Of a stretch of DNA of 45,662 nucleotides, positions 1 to 7,235 are shown one piece after another (position 1 is the stretch's first letter; each line of letters begins with the position of its first letter). The position numbers and the translations under genes were made by a program. Source of the DNA: a virus; IMG/VR virus record IMGVR_UViG_3300029787_000093, positions 1 to 45,662 of that record; one strand, written 5' to 3'. The notes under the pieces are model-generated. The model searched no databases and was not told the origin of the DNA. It saw only the letters and a program-made list of their open reading frames with translations.

Positions 1-171
1 TTCATATTTATCATGGGTTTCTTGATTGTATCGCCCCCTCAATAATCCATCTGCTATTCCGTCCCTGAATGCTCGTCTATGATGATATACATAATCTCCC
101 ATAGTAACCTCTTTGCTGAAATCTATTCCGTTTTCATCATCTTCTAAATTTATATTAATATCTTTATCCAT
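1..171 (-). CDS. Hypothetical protein, partial (first 57 residues)
   Basis: Open frame running off the left edge. It begins at an ATG preceded by GAGG seven bases upstream and starts 8 bases inside the previous gene. The visible N-terminus is acidic (residues 1-20) and then becomes basic and His/Arg-rich. I recognise no family. Its place at the end of the small accessory run suggests another accessory protein. The C-terminus lies outside the window, so length and function are unknown. Confidence 0.6.
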   Translation of the reverse strand, partial: MDKDININLEDDENGIDFSKEVTMGDYVYHHRRAFRDGIADGLLRGRYNQETHDKYE

Positions 172-328
172 AGTTGTTCCTCACTTTCATTTCGTCATAG
201 CATTTCTTACACCATGTTTTATCAAATGCATATACTACTCCAAAGTAATTGCATAGATTACAATTATCTTCTCTTTCTTCTTTTTGTTCTGGAGTATTTC
301 TTATTATGTAATTTAAATTATCTTCCAT
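164..328 (-). CDS. Small zinc-finger-like protein, 54 aa
   Basis: A 54-residue protein with two CxxC pairs (CNLC near residue 23 and CKKC near residue 41), the layout of a treble-clef or zinc-ribbon knuckle. The start is the ATG in a TAATG overlap with the upstream stop, with a purine-rich AAGGGGG upstream. A longer in-frame start at 376 would lie inside the upstream gene and is less likely. A single zinc site and a DNA, RNA or protein-binding role are inference; I know no specific family. Confidence 0.65.
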   Translation of the reverse strand: MEDNLNYIIRNTPEQKEEREDNCNLCNYFGVVYAFDKTWCKKCYDEMKVRNNYG

Positions 329-822
329 TACGCCCCCTTCCGTGTAATCGGATAATGTTTTAATGATTCTTCCCAATCTGCTTTTGTGATAGTGCCAACC
401 TCGTCATTACAATTACCACAACTTGCATAACCAACATCAATCAATTCATCTACTTCCCACTCCCTAGTGAAAGTCTGACTAACCCATGCTTGAAACATTA
501 ATTGGTCAGAGCCACAATCAGCACAGACTCTAATTGGTTTAGTTATTATGTTATGTAAATTAACATCAAACTGATACATTCTATCTTCTAGTTCTGCATG
601 TGAAAATTCGTACATATCTTTGTAACTACCTGTCATGTGTTCAAATCCATCACCTAGTTTACCAAGCACATTTTCACATTTATTATTTGCACACGCCATT
701 CTGCCACCACCAATATAAACTTGGTCTGCATTACAATAATCGCAAAGCCATTCTTCTATTGGTTCGTATTCATCTAGCATATCCATACTAGGAACATATT
801 TATCTAAATCCATATAAGTCAT
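328..822 (-). CDS. Double zinc-ribbon protein, 164 aa
   Basis: A 164-residue acidic protein with two clusters of cysteine pairs: CDYC followed by CANNKC in the N-terminal third, and CADCG followed by CGNC in the C-terminal half. Each could bind one zinc ion. The stop-start junction with the upstream gene is a one-base overlap, so translation is probably coupled. I do not recognise a named family. Two zinc ribbons separated by a linker are common in small phage nucleic-acid-binding or host-interaction proteins, but function is unproven. Confidence 0.7.
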   Translation of the reverse strand: MTYMDLDKYVPSMDMLDEYEPIEEWLCDYCNADQVYIGGGRMACANNKCENVLGKLGDGFEHMTGSYKDMYEFSHAELEDRMYQFDVNLHNIITKPIRVCADCGSDQLMFQAWVSQTFTREWEVDELIDVGYASCGNCNDEVGTITKADWEESLKHYPITRKGA

Positions 823-1037
823 TATTCGTACCCCAAATCTTTCTTTGTTTTCATTACGTCTTCGTATGTTTGATTTAATTCTTCATCATCATATTTGTAC
901 AATGGTTTCTGTTCTGTTGTATGCAACCCCACCAATTCATCAGTAAGTATACTGATATCGTGATGTGAATCTTGCCAACCATCTAACCACCATTCAAGTA
1001 TTGTTTCTATTTTTTCTTTTCGTGTTATTTCTTTCAT
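822..1037 (-). CDS. Hypothetical protein, 71 aa
   Basis: A 71-residue, acidic, probably helical protein. The N-terminus is amphipathic with Trp-rich text (EWWLDGW near residue 15). It overlaps the upstream gene by four bases (ATGA) and abuts the next gene, so it is read as part of the same message. No signal peptide, membrane segment or known domain is visible. Confidence 0.65.
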   Translation of the reverse strand: MKEITRKEKIETILEWWLDGWQDSHHDISILTDELVGLHTTEQKPLYKYDDEELNQTYEDVMKTKKDLGYE

Positions 1038-1513
1038 TTTGCCACCTCTATTATTCTGTGTACTGCAACATGTTGCAAATTGTTTAAATCATTCATGAAT
1101 ATTTCTAAATCCGACCACACCATACCACCATGTTCTGCATGATGAATAAAGTTTTTATTACTCAACTTTTTAATAGTATCTACATCAGTATCAATACTTT
1201 GAATGTATGCATATGGAATAGCATAAATTCTTTTTTCATGAGTATCTTCTCTTTTCATGTATCCACTAAACCATTCTTCATTGAGTGGTTTTTGATTTTC
1301 AACTGGAATGAACTCGTCCTCGTCCCAATCACCAAAGTCTTTTCTATTTTCATTCAAGTCATTTATATTCATTTGCCCAACGTGAGTTTGTGAATACATA
1401 CCACACTCTAAACAATCAAATTGTATATATTGAAATGGTTTATGGTCTTGGTAAAAGTTTGTATTATCACTTTCACAATTAGGGCATGGGTCTGAAAAAC
1501 TATGTCCTGACAT
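1034..1513 (-). CDS. Zinc-ribbon protein, 159 aa
   Basis: First gene after the sigma-70-type promoter at 1569-1597. The ATG is preceded by AGAGGTG. Residues 10-40 hold CPNC and, about 20 residues on, CLEC, a classic zinc ribbon. The remainder is acidic with no recognised domain. The direct promoter and good ribosome site suggest it is expressed early and well. A role in binding nucleic acid or a host protein is inference. Confidence 0.7.
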   Translation of the reverse strand: MSGHSFSDPCPNCESDNTNFYQDHKPFQYIQFDCLECGMYSQTHVGQMNINDLNENRKDFGDWDEDEFIPVENQKPLNEEWFSGYMKREDTHEKRIYAIPYAYIQSIDTDVDTIKKLSNKNFIHHAEHGGMVWSDLEIFMNDLNNLQHVAVHRIIEVAK

Positions 1514-1568
1514 TTTTCACCTCTTTTTTATTGTTCTGTCACATCAGTAAAACACTAATGTAAAAACT

Positions 1569-1597
1569 ATGGTAGTTGAAGTTTAAGGGATTGTCAA
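1569..1597 (-). promoter_or_regulatory. Sigma-70-type promoter
   Basis: On the minus strand TTGACA (1597-1592, a perfect -35 box) is followed after exactly 17 bases by TACCAT (1574-1569, four of six matches to TATAAT). It sits in the 88-base gap between the stop at 1602 and the start at 1513, one of the few real gaps in the accessory region. It would drive the zinc-ribbon genes to its left using host RNA polymerase. Confidence 0.65.
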
Positions 1598-1601
1598 GCC
1601 T

Positions 1602-1784
1602 TTATTTTCTAGAAGGAAAATCTTTATCTTTTAACTCGGATAAAATGAGTTGTGTTTTTACGAAATCAGTTATCTCAATGATTTCTTCTTTTGTTAATGG
1701 AGTATCGTCCCCGTCTTTAAAATGGTCTATCAAAGCCTGAATGTGTTTTCGCCAATCATCAAAAAAATAAAGCTTTCTATTCAT
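1602..1784 (-). CDS. Hypothetical protein, 60 aa
   Basis: A 60-residue protein with an aromatic/basic N-terminus and a helical remainder. The start overlaps the upstream stop in an ATGA junction. No known motif. It is the last gene before the promoter gap at 1514-1601. Confidence 0.6.
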   Translation of the reverse strand: MNRKLYFFDDWRKHIQALIDHFKDGDDTPLTKEEIIEITDFVKTQLILSELKDKDFPSRK

Positions 1785-2035
1785 TCCCTGTCTTCCTTAA
1801 TTGCTTTCCTAATTATCGCAGTCCAAAATTGTCCGTCCTCTGTTTCCATGTAACCTATTCCCTCATTCTCCAGTCCGTTCCTAACTATTGCTTTACATAA
1901 TTTAACGTAGCCATACTCAATCATGCCTTCCATTAATTCTTCATCTATTGATTCCTGATGAAGATGTGAGTCAATTTTTTTAGTTCGTTGGTATCTTCTG
2001 ATACCTTCCATATTTCGTTTATTCGGTATCGGCAT
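1781..2035 (-). CDS. Hypothetical protein, 84 aa
   Basis: An 84-residue protein with a basic N-terminal 25 residues and an acidic middle and end, ending in EDRE. The start overlaps the upstream gene by 17 bases. No conserved domain is recognised. The charge split is compatible with a small nucleic-acid or protein-binding accessory protein, but that is only a guess. Confidence 0.6.
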   Translation of the reverse strand: MPIPNKRNMEGIRRYQRTKKIDSHLHQESIDEELMEGMIEYGYVKLCKAIVRNGLENEGIGYMETEDGQFWTAIIRKAIKEDRE

Positions 2036-2459
2036 TAGAGTTTTCCATTTCTTTCAATTCGTCCAACTCTATCTTTATTAGTTCCTGTACTCTGTTATCT
2101 ATTATTTGCATTAAAGAAGCGTTGAATTTCTTTTTATCCATAGTGGGTGCATTTGTCTTTAACCCAATATGAGCTTTGATTTCAGGGAGTGTAGGATTTC
2201 TCTGTATGCTTTCCCCTTCATCATCTTCTTCCTTCTTTAGTAATGTGCTTCCAACAATCTCTAGTTTCTTCAATCGCTGATGAAACTCTTTAAAGTTCTT
2301 ATCGGTTAATTTATTTATGCCCACAGCTGCAGTTGACATCACCACACCCATAGACATAGCATTCAATTCTCCGTTACTGATTAATAGTTGTTCAGGTCTT
2401 TCAATCCCTGAATCTTCCATCTTCTTAAATACTGAATTTAAATCCCATGTTAACGCCAT
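2019..2459 (-). CDS. Hypothetical helical protein, 146 aa
   Basis: I place the start at the ATG with an excellent AAGGAG seven bases upstream; a longer in-frame start at 2495 lacks one. The 146-residue product is predicted mainly helical, with a Lys/Glu-rich middle and an acidic C-terminal helix. No catalytic or metal motif is seen. It follows a tiny membrane protein in the same run. Confidence 0.65.
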   Translation of the reverse strand: MALTWDLNSVFKKMEDSGIERPEQLLISNGELNAMSMGVVMSTAAVGINKLTDKNFKEFHQRLKKLEIVGSTLLKKEEDDEGESIQRNPTLPEIKAHIGLKTNAPTMDKKKFNASLMQIIDNRVQELIKIELDELKEMENSNADTE

Positions 2460-2463
2460 GTTA

Positions 2464-2616
2464 TTACTCCTTTGTCTTATCTTCCCAATTACCACTTATA
2501 ATGTCAACCATTTTTTGTGTTAATTTTCTAATTGCTTTTGTTTCTAAATAAATTTTCCAGTTTATCCACGCCAGGAATAGTGTGGCTAATCCGATTGCTA
2601 TTGCTAAAAGTTCCAA
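2464..2616 (-). CDS. Small membrane protein, 50 aa, TTG start
   Basis: A 50-residue frame starting with TTG four bases after the upstream stop. Residues 3-18 form one hydrophobic segment, followed by Trp-rich and charged text, the pattern of a single-pass inner-membrane protein with a cytoplasmic tail. The ribosome site is weak, so expression may depend on coupling to the upstream gene. It fills an otherwise empty gap of about 150 bases. Function unknown. Confidence 0.45.
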   Translation of the reverse strand: MELLAIAIGLATLFLAWINWKIYLETKAIRKLTQKMVDIISGNWEDKTKE

Positions 2617-2619
2617 AGT

Positions 2620-3150
2620 TTATTTGCTATCTTCGTCTAATTTAAGTTCTTCGTTGATATGATTTATTAACTCGTCTACGTTCTTGATGTTGACTTTAAA
2701 TTTCGGAGTTTTTTTAGTATCTTCTTCAACTATTCGTTGTTCCATATTCCACAGAAGTTCATTAACTTGTTGCTCCATTTCTAAATCTTTCTGGAGTAAA
2801 GCTGAATAGATTTTTTTCTTTAAACTGAATCCTACTAGTTCAGCTCCAAATTTGGCTAAACTATGACAGACCTCTCTTAAAACTAAAAGTTCATATTCTT
2901 CAAAAAAGAGTTTATATTCTTTGTTCCTGTTATCTAAGTCAGAAGTATATAAAACTGCTTTTCCTATCTTATGTATTAACTCCATAGGAGCTGGCACTCC
3001 ACCACTAGTAATGGGAGAGATTGGTCTGAGGGGTCTAATGTTTTGAGTTTCTGGTGATGTTTCAACCATTAATGTTAATGAGTCATCTAGGAACAAAGCC
3101 TCATTTCTAGTAACTGAAATTACATATGGTCTGTCATCTTTTTCATACAT
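2620..3150 (-). CDS. Conserved-looking phage protein, 176 aa
   Basis: A 176-residue protein with a beta-rich N-terminal half and a long helical C-terminal half with coiled-coil character around residues 110-150. A Pro-rich turn near residue 45 (ITSGGVPAP) joins them. The start overlaps the upstream small gene by 8 bases. The composition resembles phage structural or connector proteins, but I cannot name the family. Confidence 0.65.
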   Translation of the reverse strand: MYEKDDRPYVISVTRNEALFLDDSLTLMVETSPETQNIRPLRPISPITSGGVPAPMELIHKIGKAVLYTSDLDNRNKEYKLFFEEYELLVLREVCHSLAKFGAELVGFSLKKKIYSALLQKDLEMEQQVNELLWNMEQRIVEEDTKKTPKFKVNIKNVDELINHINEELKLDEDSK

Positions 3151-3298
3151 ATCGGCTTATTATCCTATCGCATTTCTCACACCGAAAATATAATTTCCGT
3201 TGAGGTTTTTCATATCTTTCTCCCACCACTTCATTTCCACAAGTTCTTTTAATAAAACGACATTTAAATTGTTTAAGCCATTTTAATAATAACTTCAT
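3143..3298 (-). CDS. Small basic Cys protein, 51 aa
   Basis: A 51-residue basic frame with four cysteines: two in the first 20 residues and a CEKC pair near the C-terminus, compatible with one zinc site. It lies between the coiled-coil 48-residue gene and the 176-residue gene and overlaps the latter's start by 8 bases. The ribosome site is weak, which lowers confidence. TATAAT occurs just before the start but no matching -35 box was found. Confidence 0.45.
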   Translation of the reverse strand: MKLLLKWLKQFKCRFIKRTCGNEVVGERYEKPQRKLYFRCEKCDRIISRYV

Positions 3299-3304
3299 AA
3301 TCTA

Positions 3305-3451
3305 TTATACCATTTTATTTCTTAATTCTGCGATAAGCCGTTCTAGTTCATCAAGTCGTTCAAGAACCCGATTCAATTTAGTATCCCCGTCCTCAGCTAA
3401 ATCTTTCATCTGCTGACTCATTTGGACAATGTACTCCATTATATTGGACAT
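3305..3451 (-). CDS. Small coiled-coil protein, 48 aa
   Basis: A 48-residue frame with AGGA eight bases before its ATG. Residues 15-45 show a heptad pattern of Leu/Ile among charged residues (RLDELERLIAEL), typical of a short parallel coiled coil. Similar mini-proteins accompany membrane proteins in phage lysis or structural runs. Here it follows a 25-residue membrane peptide. Role unknown. Confidence 0.5.
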   Translation of the reverse strand: MSNIMEYIVQMSQQMKDLAEDGDTKLNRVLERLDELERLIAELRNKMV

Positions 3452-3459
3452 TTATTTTC

Positions 3460-3537
3460 CTAACCATATCCACACATGGTTAATAACACACCAGTTATGA
3501 ACCAAAATGCAGTGAATTTTGCGATATCATCTATCAT
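3460..3537 (-). CDS. Membrane mini-protein, 25 aa
   Basis: A 25-residue frame, first after the terminator at 3592-3627. AAGGTG precedes the ATG by about six bases. Residues 7-22 are hydrophobic and aromatic (FTAFWFITGVLL), enough for one membrane pass. It is very short, so confidence rests on the ribosome site and on tight packing with the next gene. Confidence 0.4.
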   Translation of the reverse strand: MIDDIAKFTAFWFITGVLLTMCGYG

Positions 3538-3591
3538 TATAACACCTTCTTTTCTGTTGTTCTGTCTTAAGTATATTAACAGACCCCATAC

Positions 3592-3627
3592 AAAAAAGCA
3601 AATCCCCCTAAAAAATAGGGGGACTTG
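3592..3627 (-). terminator. Intrinsic terminator closing the head operon
   Basis: Perfect seven-base stem CCCCCTA / TAGGGGG (3604-3610 with 3616-3622) around a five-base A-rich loop, extendable outwards with one mismatch. On the minus strand the stem is followed by a T-rich tract (3603-3591). It begins only 8 bases after the stop of the last head-module gene (3630), so it marks the end of the long leftward transcription unit. Confidence 0.8.
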
Positions 3628-3629
3628 AT

Positions 3630-3794
3630 TTAATTAACGTTGTTATAATCTCTATATTGATGAACAATGATTTGTTCTGGAGCTGATGCTGGCTTACTTT
3701 TCTTTATTGCCTCTTTTACTTTCTTAATTATCTTTTTTAAGATATCAGCTACATCACCAAATAGAATTTCTAAAATGTTGATTTCGTTTTTCAA
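3630..3794 (-). CDS. Small basic helical protein, 54 aa, TTG start
   Basis: A 54-residue frame starting with TTG, with AGGAG six bases upstream; no ATG is available. The middle (residues 18-35) is Lys-rich and amphipathic (KKIIKKVKEAIKK). The C-terminus is polar. It is the last gene before the terminator at 3592-3627. Function unknown. Confidence 0.5.
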   Translation of the reverse strand: MKNEINILEILFGDVADILKKIIKKVKEAIKKSKPASAPEQIIVHQYRDYNNVN

Positions 3795-3827
3795 GGGTTC
3801 TCCTGAATAGTTTAATTGAGCCTGTGA

Positions 3828-3962
3828 TTAGTCTTCTTCGTCTTTACAACAATCACCACCACAGCAGATGAAATCCTCTTCAAGTTCTTGACAGGTTTCG
3901 TTATTACACTCTTCTGAGTTTTCACATTCGTCTGGATTTTTACATTTGTCTGGGCTAATCAT
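3828..3962 (-). CDS. Acidic cysteine-rich mini-protein, 44 aa
   Basis: A 44-residue frame beginning in a TAATG overlap with the upstream gene. It contains eight cysteines: four spaced every five or six residues in the first half, then two CC pairs flanking a GGD. It is otherwise very acidic. The pattern could bind two metals or form several disulfides. I know no family match. The context is the end of the head operon. Confidence 0.5.
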   Translation of the reverse strand: MISPDKCKNPDECENSEECNNETCQELEEDFICCGGDCCKDEED

Positions 3963-4246
3963 TATTCTGATTCCTCCGACTCTTCCTCTTCCTCTTCCTC
4001 TTCTTCTACAACTTCCTCAACATCATCTTCCCTTAATCCTAAGTTGTTTTTATCTTTTTCATTTTCAAAGTCCCAACCACCAACTGAACCAAATGTTCCT
4101 TTTTCTTTAATAAATAAATAAGCTGTGTCATCTTTAAAAGCGATTCTAATTCCTTCCCCCCACTTATCAATGATAAGCCATTCCTTTCCATGTTCAAGGG
4201 CAAAGTCATTAATTTTAGATATGTCATCTCCTGTTAGTACGGGCAT
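3962..4246 (-). CDS. Small protein with poly-Glu tail, 94 aa
   Basis: A 94-residue protein with a compact mixed alpha/beta N-terminal 65 residues (a Trp-rich middle: WLIIDKWGEG) and a C-terminal run of about 20 almost pure Glu/Asp/Ser residues. The start has AAGGAG upstream and lies 8 bases after the protease stop. Acidic tails are seen on phage proteins that mimic DNA or dock on basic partners; which applies here is unknown. Confidence 0.65.
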   Translation of the reverse strand: MPVLTGDDISKINDFALEHGKEWLIIDKWGEGIRIAFKDDTAYLFIKEKGTFGSVGGWDFENEKDKNNLGLREDDVEEVVEEEEEEEEESEESE

Positions 4247-4254
4247 AGTTCTCC

Positions 4255-5535
4255 TTAGTTAAATGGGTTATCTTCTATTCCTGCAACTATCCTAGCTGCC
4301 GCAGCTTTTCTTCCTGCTTTGCTAGTGGGAGGGTTCTTCATTCCATTTTGTCCCTTCCCGTTTACAATAGCCCAAGCAACTGCCCAAGCGTTTTTAGGTT
4401 TAGAAGCTTTGATAAGTTTCCTCAACTCACTCTCTTCCTCTTCATCAACTACTTTTTTACTATCTGAATCTAGCATTTTTTCTTTAAGTTCTTTTATCTT
4501 TTCCCTTAATAAACTAACTCTATGCAAGGATGCTGTGTCCTCTCCGTCTTTGTAATATACTAAGTCACTTTTATCTGGAACATTCATGTCCTCGTAACTT
4601 TGATTGTGTCCTGCTTTTTTAATTGCTTCTGCAATTTCATCTACTTTCTCTTCGCCAGGACTTCCTTCCTTGAAGTTTTTATATCCCATCTTTTTTGCCT
4701 GTGCTGTTGCAACGGCATAAGGATTATCTACTTCTGCTTTTAATAATTTCTGAAGCCTTTCCAATGAAGAAACTTTACTTCTTTGAAACTCTGACTTCTT
4801 GCCAGGCTTTGTAAGTGCATCGTCTGAATGTCTGTTCCCTAAGTCCTGACCACCTTCATTTACATACCAATATGGTTTAGGATGGTCTGGGTCATATTCT
4901 GATACAGGAGTGTACCTTCCATCTTCAGGTTCTAGTTCACCAGGAAATCCCATTTCATCTAATAATTGATGATGTTGCTGTTCCCTTGATAATACATTTT
5001 GTAATGTTGCAAATCCCTTCCCTGATTTAAATGGGTCTTCTTGTTTCTTAACAAAGTTTACGAATGTATCTTTTAGACTTATGTCCCCATTCTTTTCCAT
5101 CAATTGAATTTCAAAGCTAGGACCATCACAACCACAATCTTCGGGTTCTGATTTTTCTAAGTGTACTAAGCAACTTCCATCTACGCAGCTCTTGACTGCG
5201 GCGTGTTCAGATTTAATTAACTGGAAGCTTGCTTCTTGATTGACTCCTTTTTCACACACAGTAACTTCAGCTAGTTCCAAGTCATCCACTTGCATGTATT
5301 GACTCATTCCCTTTTGAATCTGTTGTGTCTTAGTTGCACTTCCTGCAATTGAGTAAGACCTTAGCTTACCTTCATCAATCTGTTGTTCAACTCTCTTTGA
5401 TATCTTTGTGTCGGCTCTTAATTCTGTTATGAAATAAAGACCTGTATCGTCTACACCACTTTTAAAAACTTGACCACTCTTACTGATGTACGCAGGTAAA
5501 CCCCACCTGCACATCAGAATGTAGAACCATGGCAT
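4255..5535 (-). CDS. Prohead protease, C-terminal frame (catalytic Ser part)
   Basis: Second half of the capsid maturation protease that cleaves scaffold and capsid precursor inside the prohead. It carries the conserved core after the His motif: GLYFITELR, the catalytic-Ser strand LRSYSIAGSA, and an acidic strand ELAEVTVCE, as in S78/U35-type proteases. Its apparent start at 5535 lies inside the upstream frame and has no ribosome site; homology to the protease fold starts only at LPAY, just past the frame crossover at 5497-5510. The long tail has two NPxAVA-type motifs (NPYAVATAQAKK and NAWAVAWAIVN) often seen appended to phage protease or scaffold proteins. It is probably translated only as a fusion of about 550 residues. 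Confidence 0.75.
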   Translation of the reverse strand: MPWFYILMCRWGLPAYISKSGQVFKSGVDDTGLYFITELRADTKISKRVEQQIDEGKLRSYSIAGSATKTQQIQKGMSQYMQVDDLELAEVTVCEKGVNQEASFQLIKSEHAAVKSCVDGSCLVHLEKSEPEDCGCDGPSFEIQLMEKNGDISLKDTFVNFVKKQEDPFKSGKGFATLQNVLSREQQHHQLLDEMGFPGELEPEDGRYTPVSEYDPDHPKPYWYVNEGGQDLGNRHSDDALTKPGKKSEFQRSKVSSLERLQKLLKAEVDNPYAVATAQAKKMGYKNFKEGSPGEEKVDEIAEAIKKAGHNQSYEDMNVPDKSDLVYYKDGEDTASLHRVSLLREKIKELKEKMLDSDSKKVVDEEEESELRKLIKASKPKNAWAVAWAIVNGKGQNGMKNPPTSKAGRKAAAARIVAGIEDNPFN

Positions 5536-5908
5536 TTCGAGTTCTAAAGTTTTCCATGTAGGCTTTGAAAGCTTTTCTTAAAGCGTCAGTTGTAATTAAA
5601 TGCCCTTCCCTATCAACTACTTCGATAGATGCTGGACCTCCAAGAACCATTGGTTGGTTATCTAGATTGTCTAGACTCATCTTTTTAACGGCTTCAGAGT
5701 AAACTTTCTTATTTGGATATGCTCTAAATAAAGTTAATATCTCTGCTGGTGATGCTATCTCTGCTAAAAACAAACGTTTATACTCTTCCAAAGCTGGCTG
5801 GATGTCTTTTACTGTGACTCTTCCATCCACTGCTTTTTCAAGCATTGTTATGTTTTCGTCTTCCTGAGCTGTAATCAGCCAGTCTGTTTTAGCAGTTGTC
5901 ATTACCAT
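5480..5908 (-). CDS. Prohead protease, N-terminal frame (catalytic His part)
   Basis: Start chosen at the ATG with AGGA seven bases upstream, five bases after the previous stop; longer versions overlap the upstream gene. The 142-residue frame ends NAMVLHSDVQVG and then six out-of-family residues before a stop. The motif with His followed by Asp-Val-Gln-Val-Gly is the catalytic-His strand of prohead proteases, which normally continues with LPxY and the Ser strand. That continuation is in the +1 frame (4255-5535). The two frames therefore form one enzyme interrupted by a frameshift, programmed or accidental. Confidence 0.75.
   Translation of the reverse strand: MVMTTAKTDWLITAQEDENITMLEKAVDGRVTVKDIQPALEEYKRLFLAEIASPAEILTLFRAYPNKKVYSEAVKKMSLDNLDNQPMVLGGPASIEVVDREGHLITTDALRKAFKAYMENFRTRNAMVLHSDVQVGFTCVHQ
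5497..5510 (-). other. Frame crossover in prohead protease (GGGG tract)
   Basis: On the minus strand the zero frame reads CAG GTG GGG TTT. The downstream homology resumes as TTA CCT GCG in the +1 frame. A single extra G in the GGGG tract (5501-5504), or a +1 ribosomal shift at GGG TTT, would join VQVG to LPAYI. Which of the two applies cannot be decided from one sequence. Confidence 0.65.
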
Positions 5909-5912
5909 TTTA

Positions 5913-6953
5913 TTATCCTGTCGAGATAGCAGTTCCCATAACAATACCTTCGTAGGTTGTTGAGCTACCACTACCAATTACTGATACTTTTTTTCTAAAG
6001 TCAATTGGGTGACTTGATTCAAATGATTCACCTGCCGCCAATTTTAAACAATTAGTTGTAGCTTCTGCCTCTGCATCAAATGCAACGAACAGATTCTGTG
6101 AACCGTGTGTATTTTTAATTCTTATATGTCTGATTGATGAAATGGGTGCCATGTGTCTTGACTTAGATAAGTCGGTTGTGCCTTCCCATTCATATCCATT
6201 TCCACCTGCAAGGTTTCCATCAATGTAATCTACTTTAGTTGAGTTGTCTCTAAAGTCATATGATAATGCATCCCACAACATATTAATATTGTGTTGAGTG
6301 TTTGAACAGAATTTAACTCTGTATGTCCGACTACTATTTCCGTCTGAGTCATAAGCTGGTATTGCGTATGCAACATCTAATCTTTGATAGCTAGTTGTTA
6401 AGCTAACTGCTTCTGATGTTACTAATACAGTTCCACTTGAATCTGTAATCTGCATCACGGCATCCCCTGAAGCTGAAGCACCTCTAACGTGACCTGATGC
6501 CACTAAATACATTGAACCAGTTCCATTACCACTAATGTTTACTATGCTTCCTGTTGCTTCTGTTGTTACATAAAATCCTTCTTTGGCTGCAGAGTTAGCT
6601 GGGTTTGCTGTAAGTTCTGCTGAACCTAAAAGGGGTGCTCCTGTTGTTCTTGATATAGCTGACCCATCTGCTGTAAATTCTGTTATAGTTGCGTTCTCTA
6701 TTGATGGGTTTAAAATTCTATTTATACCTGGGCTACCTGATGTAGCTAGTTCCCAGTTTGATGTTGTGACTCCTCCCACGTCCAAGTTATAATATGGACC
6801 TGCGTATATTTTCACGGCATCTGCCGCTGACGTTCCCACCGAGCCACTAAGTGCAACGTACCTATCAAAAGGCTGTACAGCAGTTCTAGTGCTAGGGTCG
6901 GACTGCCAAGTCCTCCAGTTCCTAGAGCTTGCATAATCGTTTGTAAATGCCAT
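5913..6953 (-). CDS. Head fibre / decoration-like protein with carbohydrate-binding-type domain
   Basis: A 346-residue beta-rich protein. Residues about 80-260 resemble a jelly-roll carbohydrate-binding module: NPSIEN near the start, then MYLVASGHVRG and the motif VMQITDSSGTVL, then SYQRLDVAY, a pattern known from CBM4/9-type modules in phage capsid and tail decorations. The C-terminal 80 residues look like a separate small beta domain. It sits between the small coiled-coil/membrane gene and the protease, within the capsid genes. A capsid-surface decoration or weak glycan adhesin is inference. Confidence 0.55.
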   Translation of the reverse strand: MAFTNDYASSRNWRTWQSDPSTRTAVQPFDRYVALSGSVGTSAADAVKIYAGPYYNLDVGGVTTSNWELATSGSPGINRILNPSIENATITEFTADGSAISRTTGAPLLGSAELTANPANSAAKEGFYVTTEATGSIVNISGNGTGSMYLVASGHVRGASASGDAVMQITDSSGTVLVTSEAVSLTTSYQRLDVAYAIPAYDSDGNSSRTYRVKFCSNTQHNINMLWDALSYDFRDNSTKVDYIDGNLAGGNGYEWEGTTDLSKSRHMAPISSIRHIRIKNTHGSQNLFVAFDAEAEATTNCLKLAAGESFESSHPIDFRKKVSVIGSGSSTTYEGIVMGTAISTG

Positions 6954-6966
6954 GTGTTATATTCTC

Positions 6967-7230
6967 CTATTTATCTGTCCACATTAATATTCCTACGAAG
7001 CTGCCCAATACTGCAACCGTGTGAACAATTAATATTCCTGCCGTCATTAAGGCAGCTTTAGCTCCGTAGATTTTTGTTCGCCAGCTTTTTATTTCTTCTA
7101 CTTCCTCATCTAACTTTTGGAGCCCCACAGTTAGGGACTCATTTAGATTCGTTTGACTTTCTATGTACCTATCTAGGCGTTCCATATATACAGCAAGCTG
7201 TACTTCTGTTTCAGTCTTAGTAGCTGGCAT
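6967..7230 (-). CDS. Coiled-coil plus membrane-anchor protein (XhlA/holin-like)
   Basis: An 87-residue protein. Residues 5-55 form an amphipathic coiled coil (heptads around VQLAVYMERLDRYI and LQKLDEEVEEI) and residues 59-83 a single hydrophobic membrane segment, with a short Lys end. This is the architecture of XhlA-type haemolysin/holin accessory proteins. Located among capsid genes, it may instead be a virion-associated membrane protein. A lysis role is possible but not shown. Confidence 0.55.
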   Translation of the reverse strand: MPATKTETEVQLAVYMERLDRYIESQTNLNESLTVGLQKLDEEVEEIKSWRTKIYGAKAALMTAGILIVHTVAVLGSFVGILMWTDK

Positions 7231-7235
7231 GAAAC

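Noticed and set aside
3570-3598. Promoter with TATACT (3575-3570) just after the terminator
   Set aside because: A promoter is expected here, but no -35 box at a sensible distance was found, so it is not listed as a feature.
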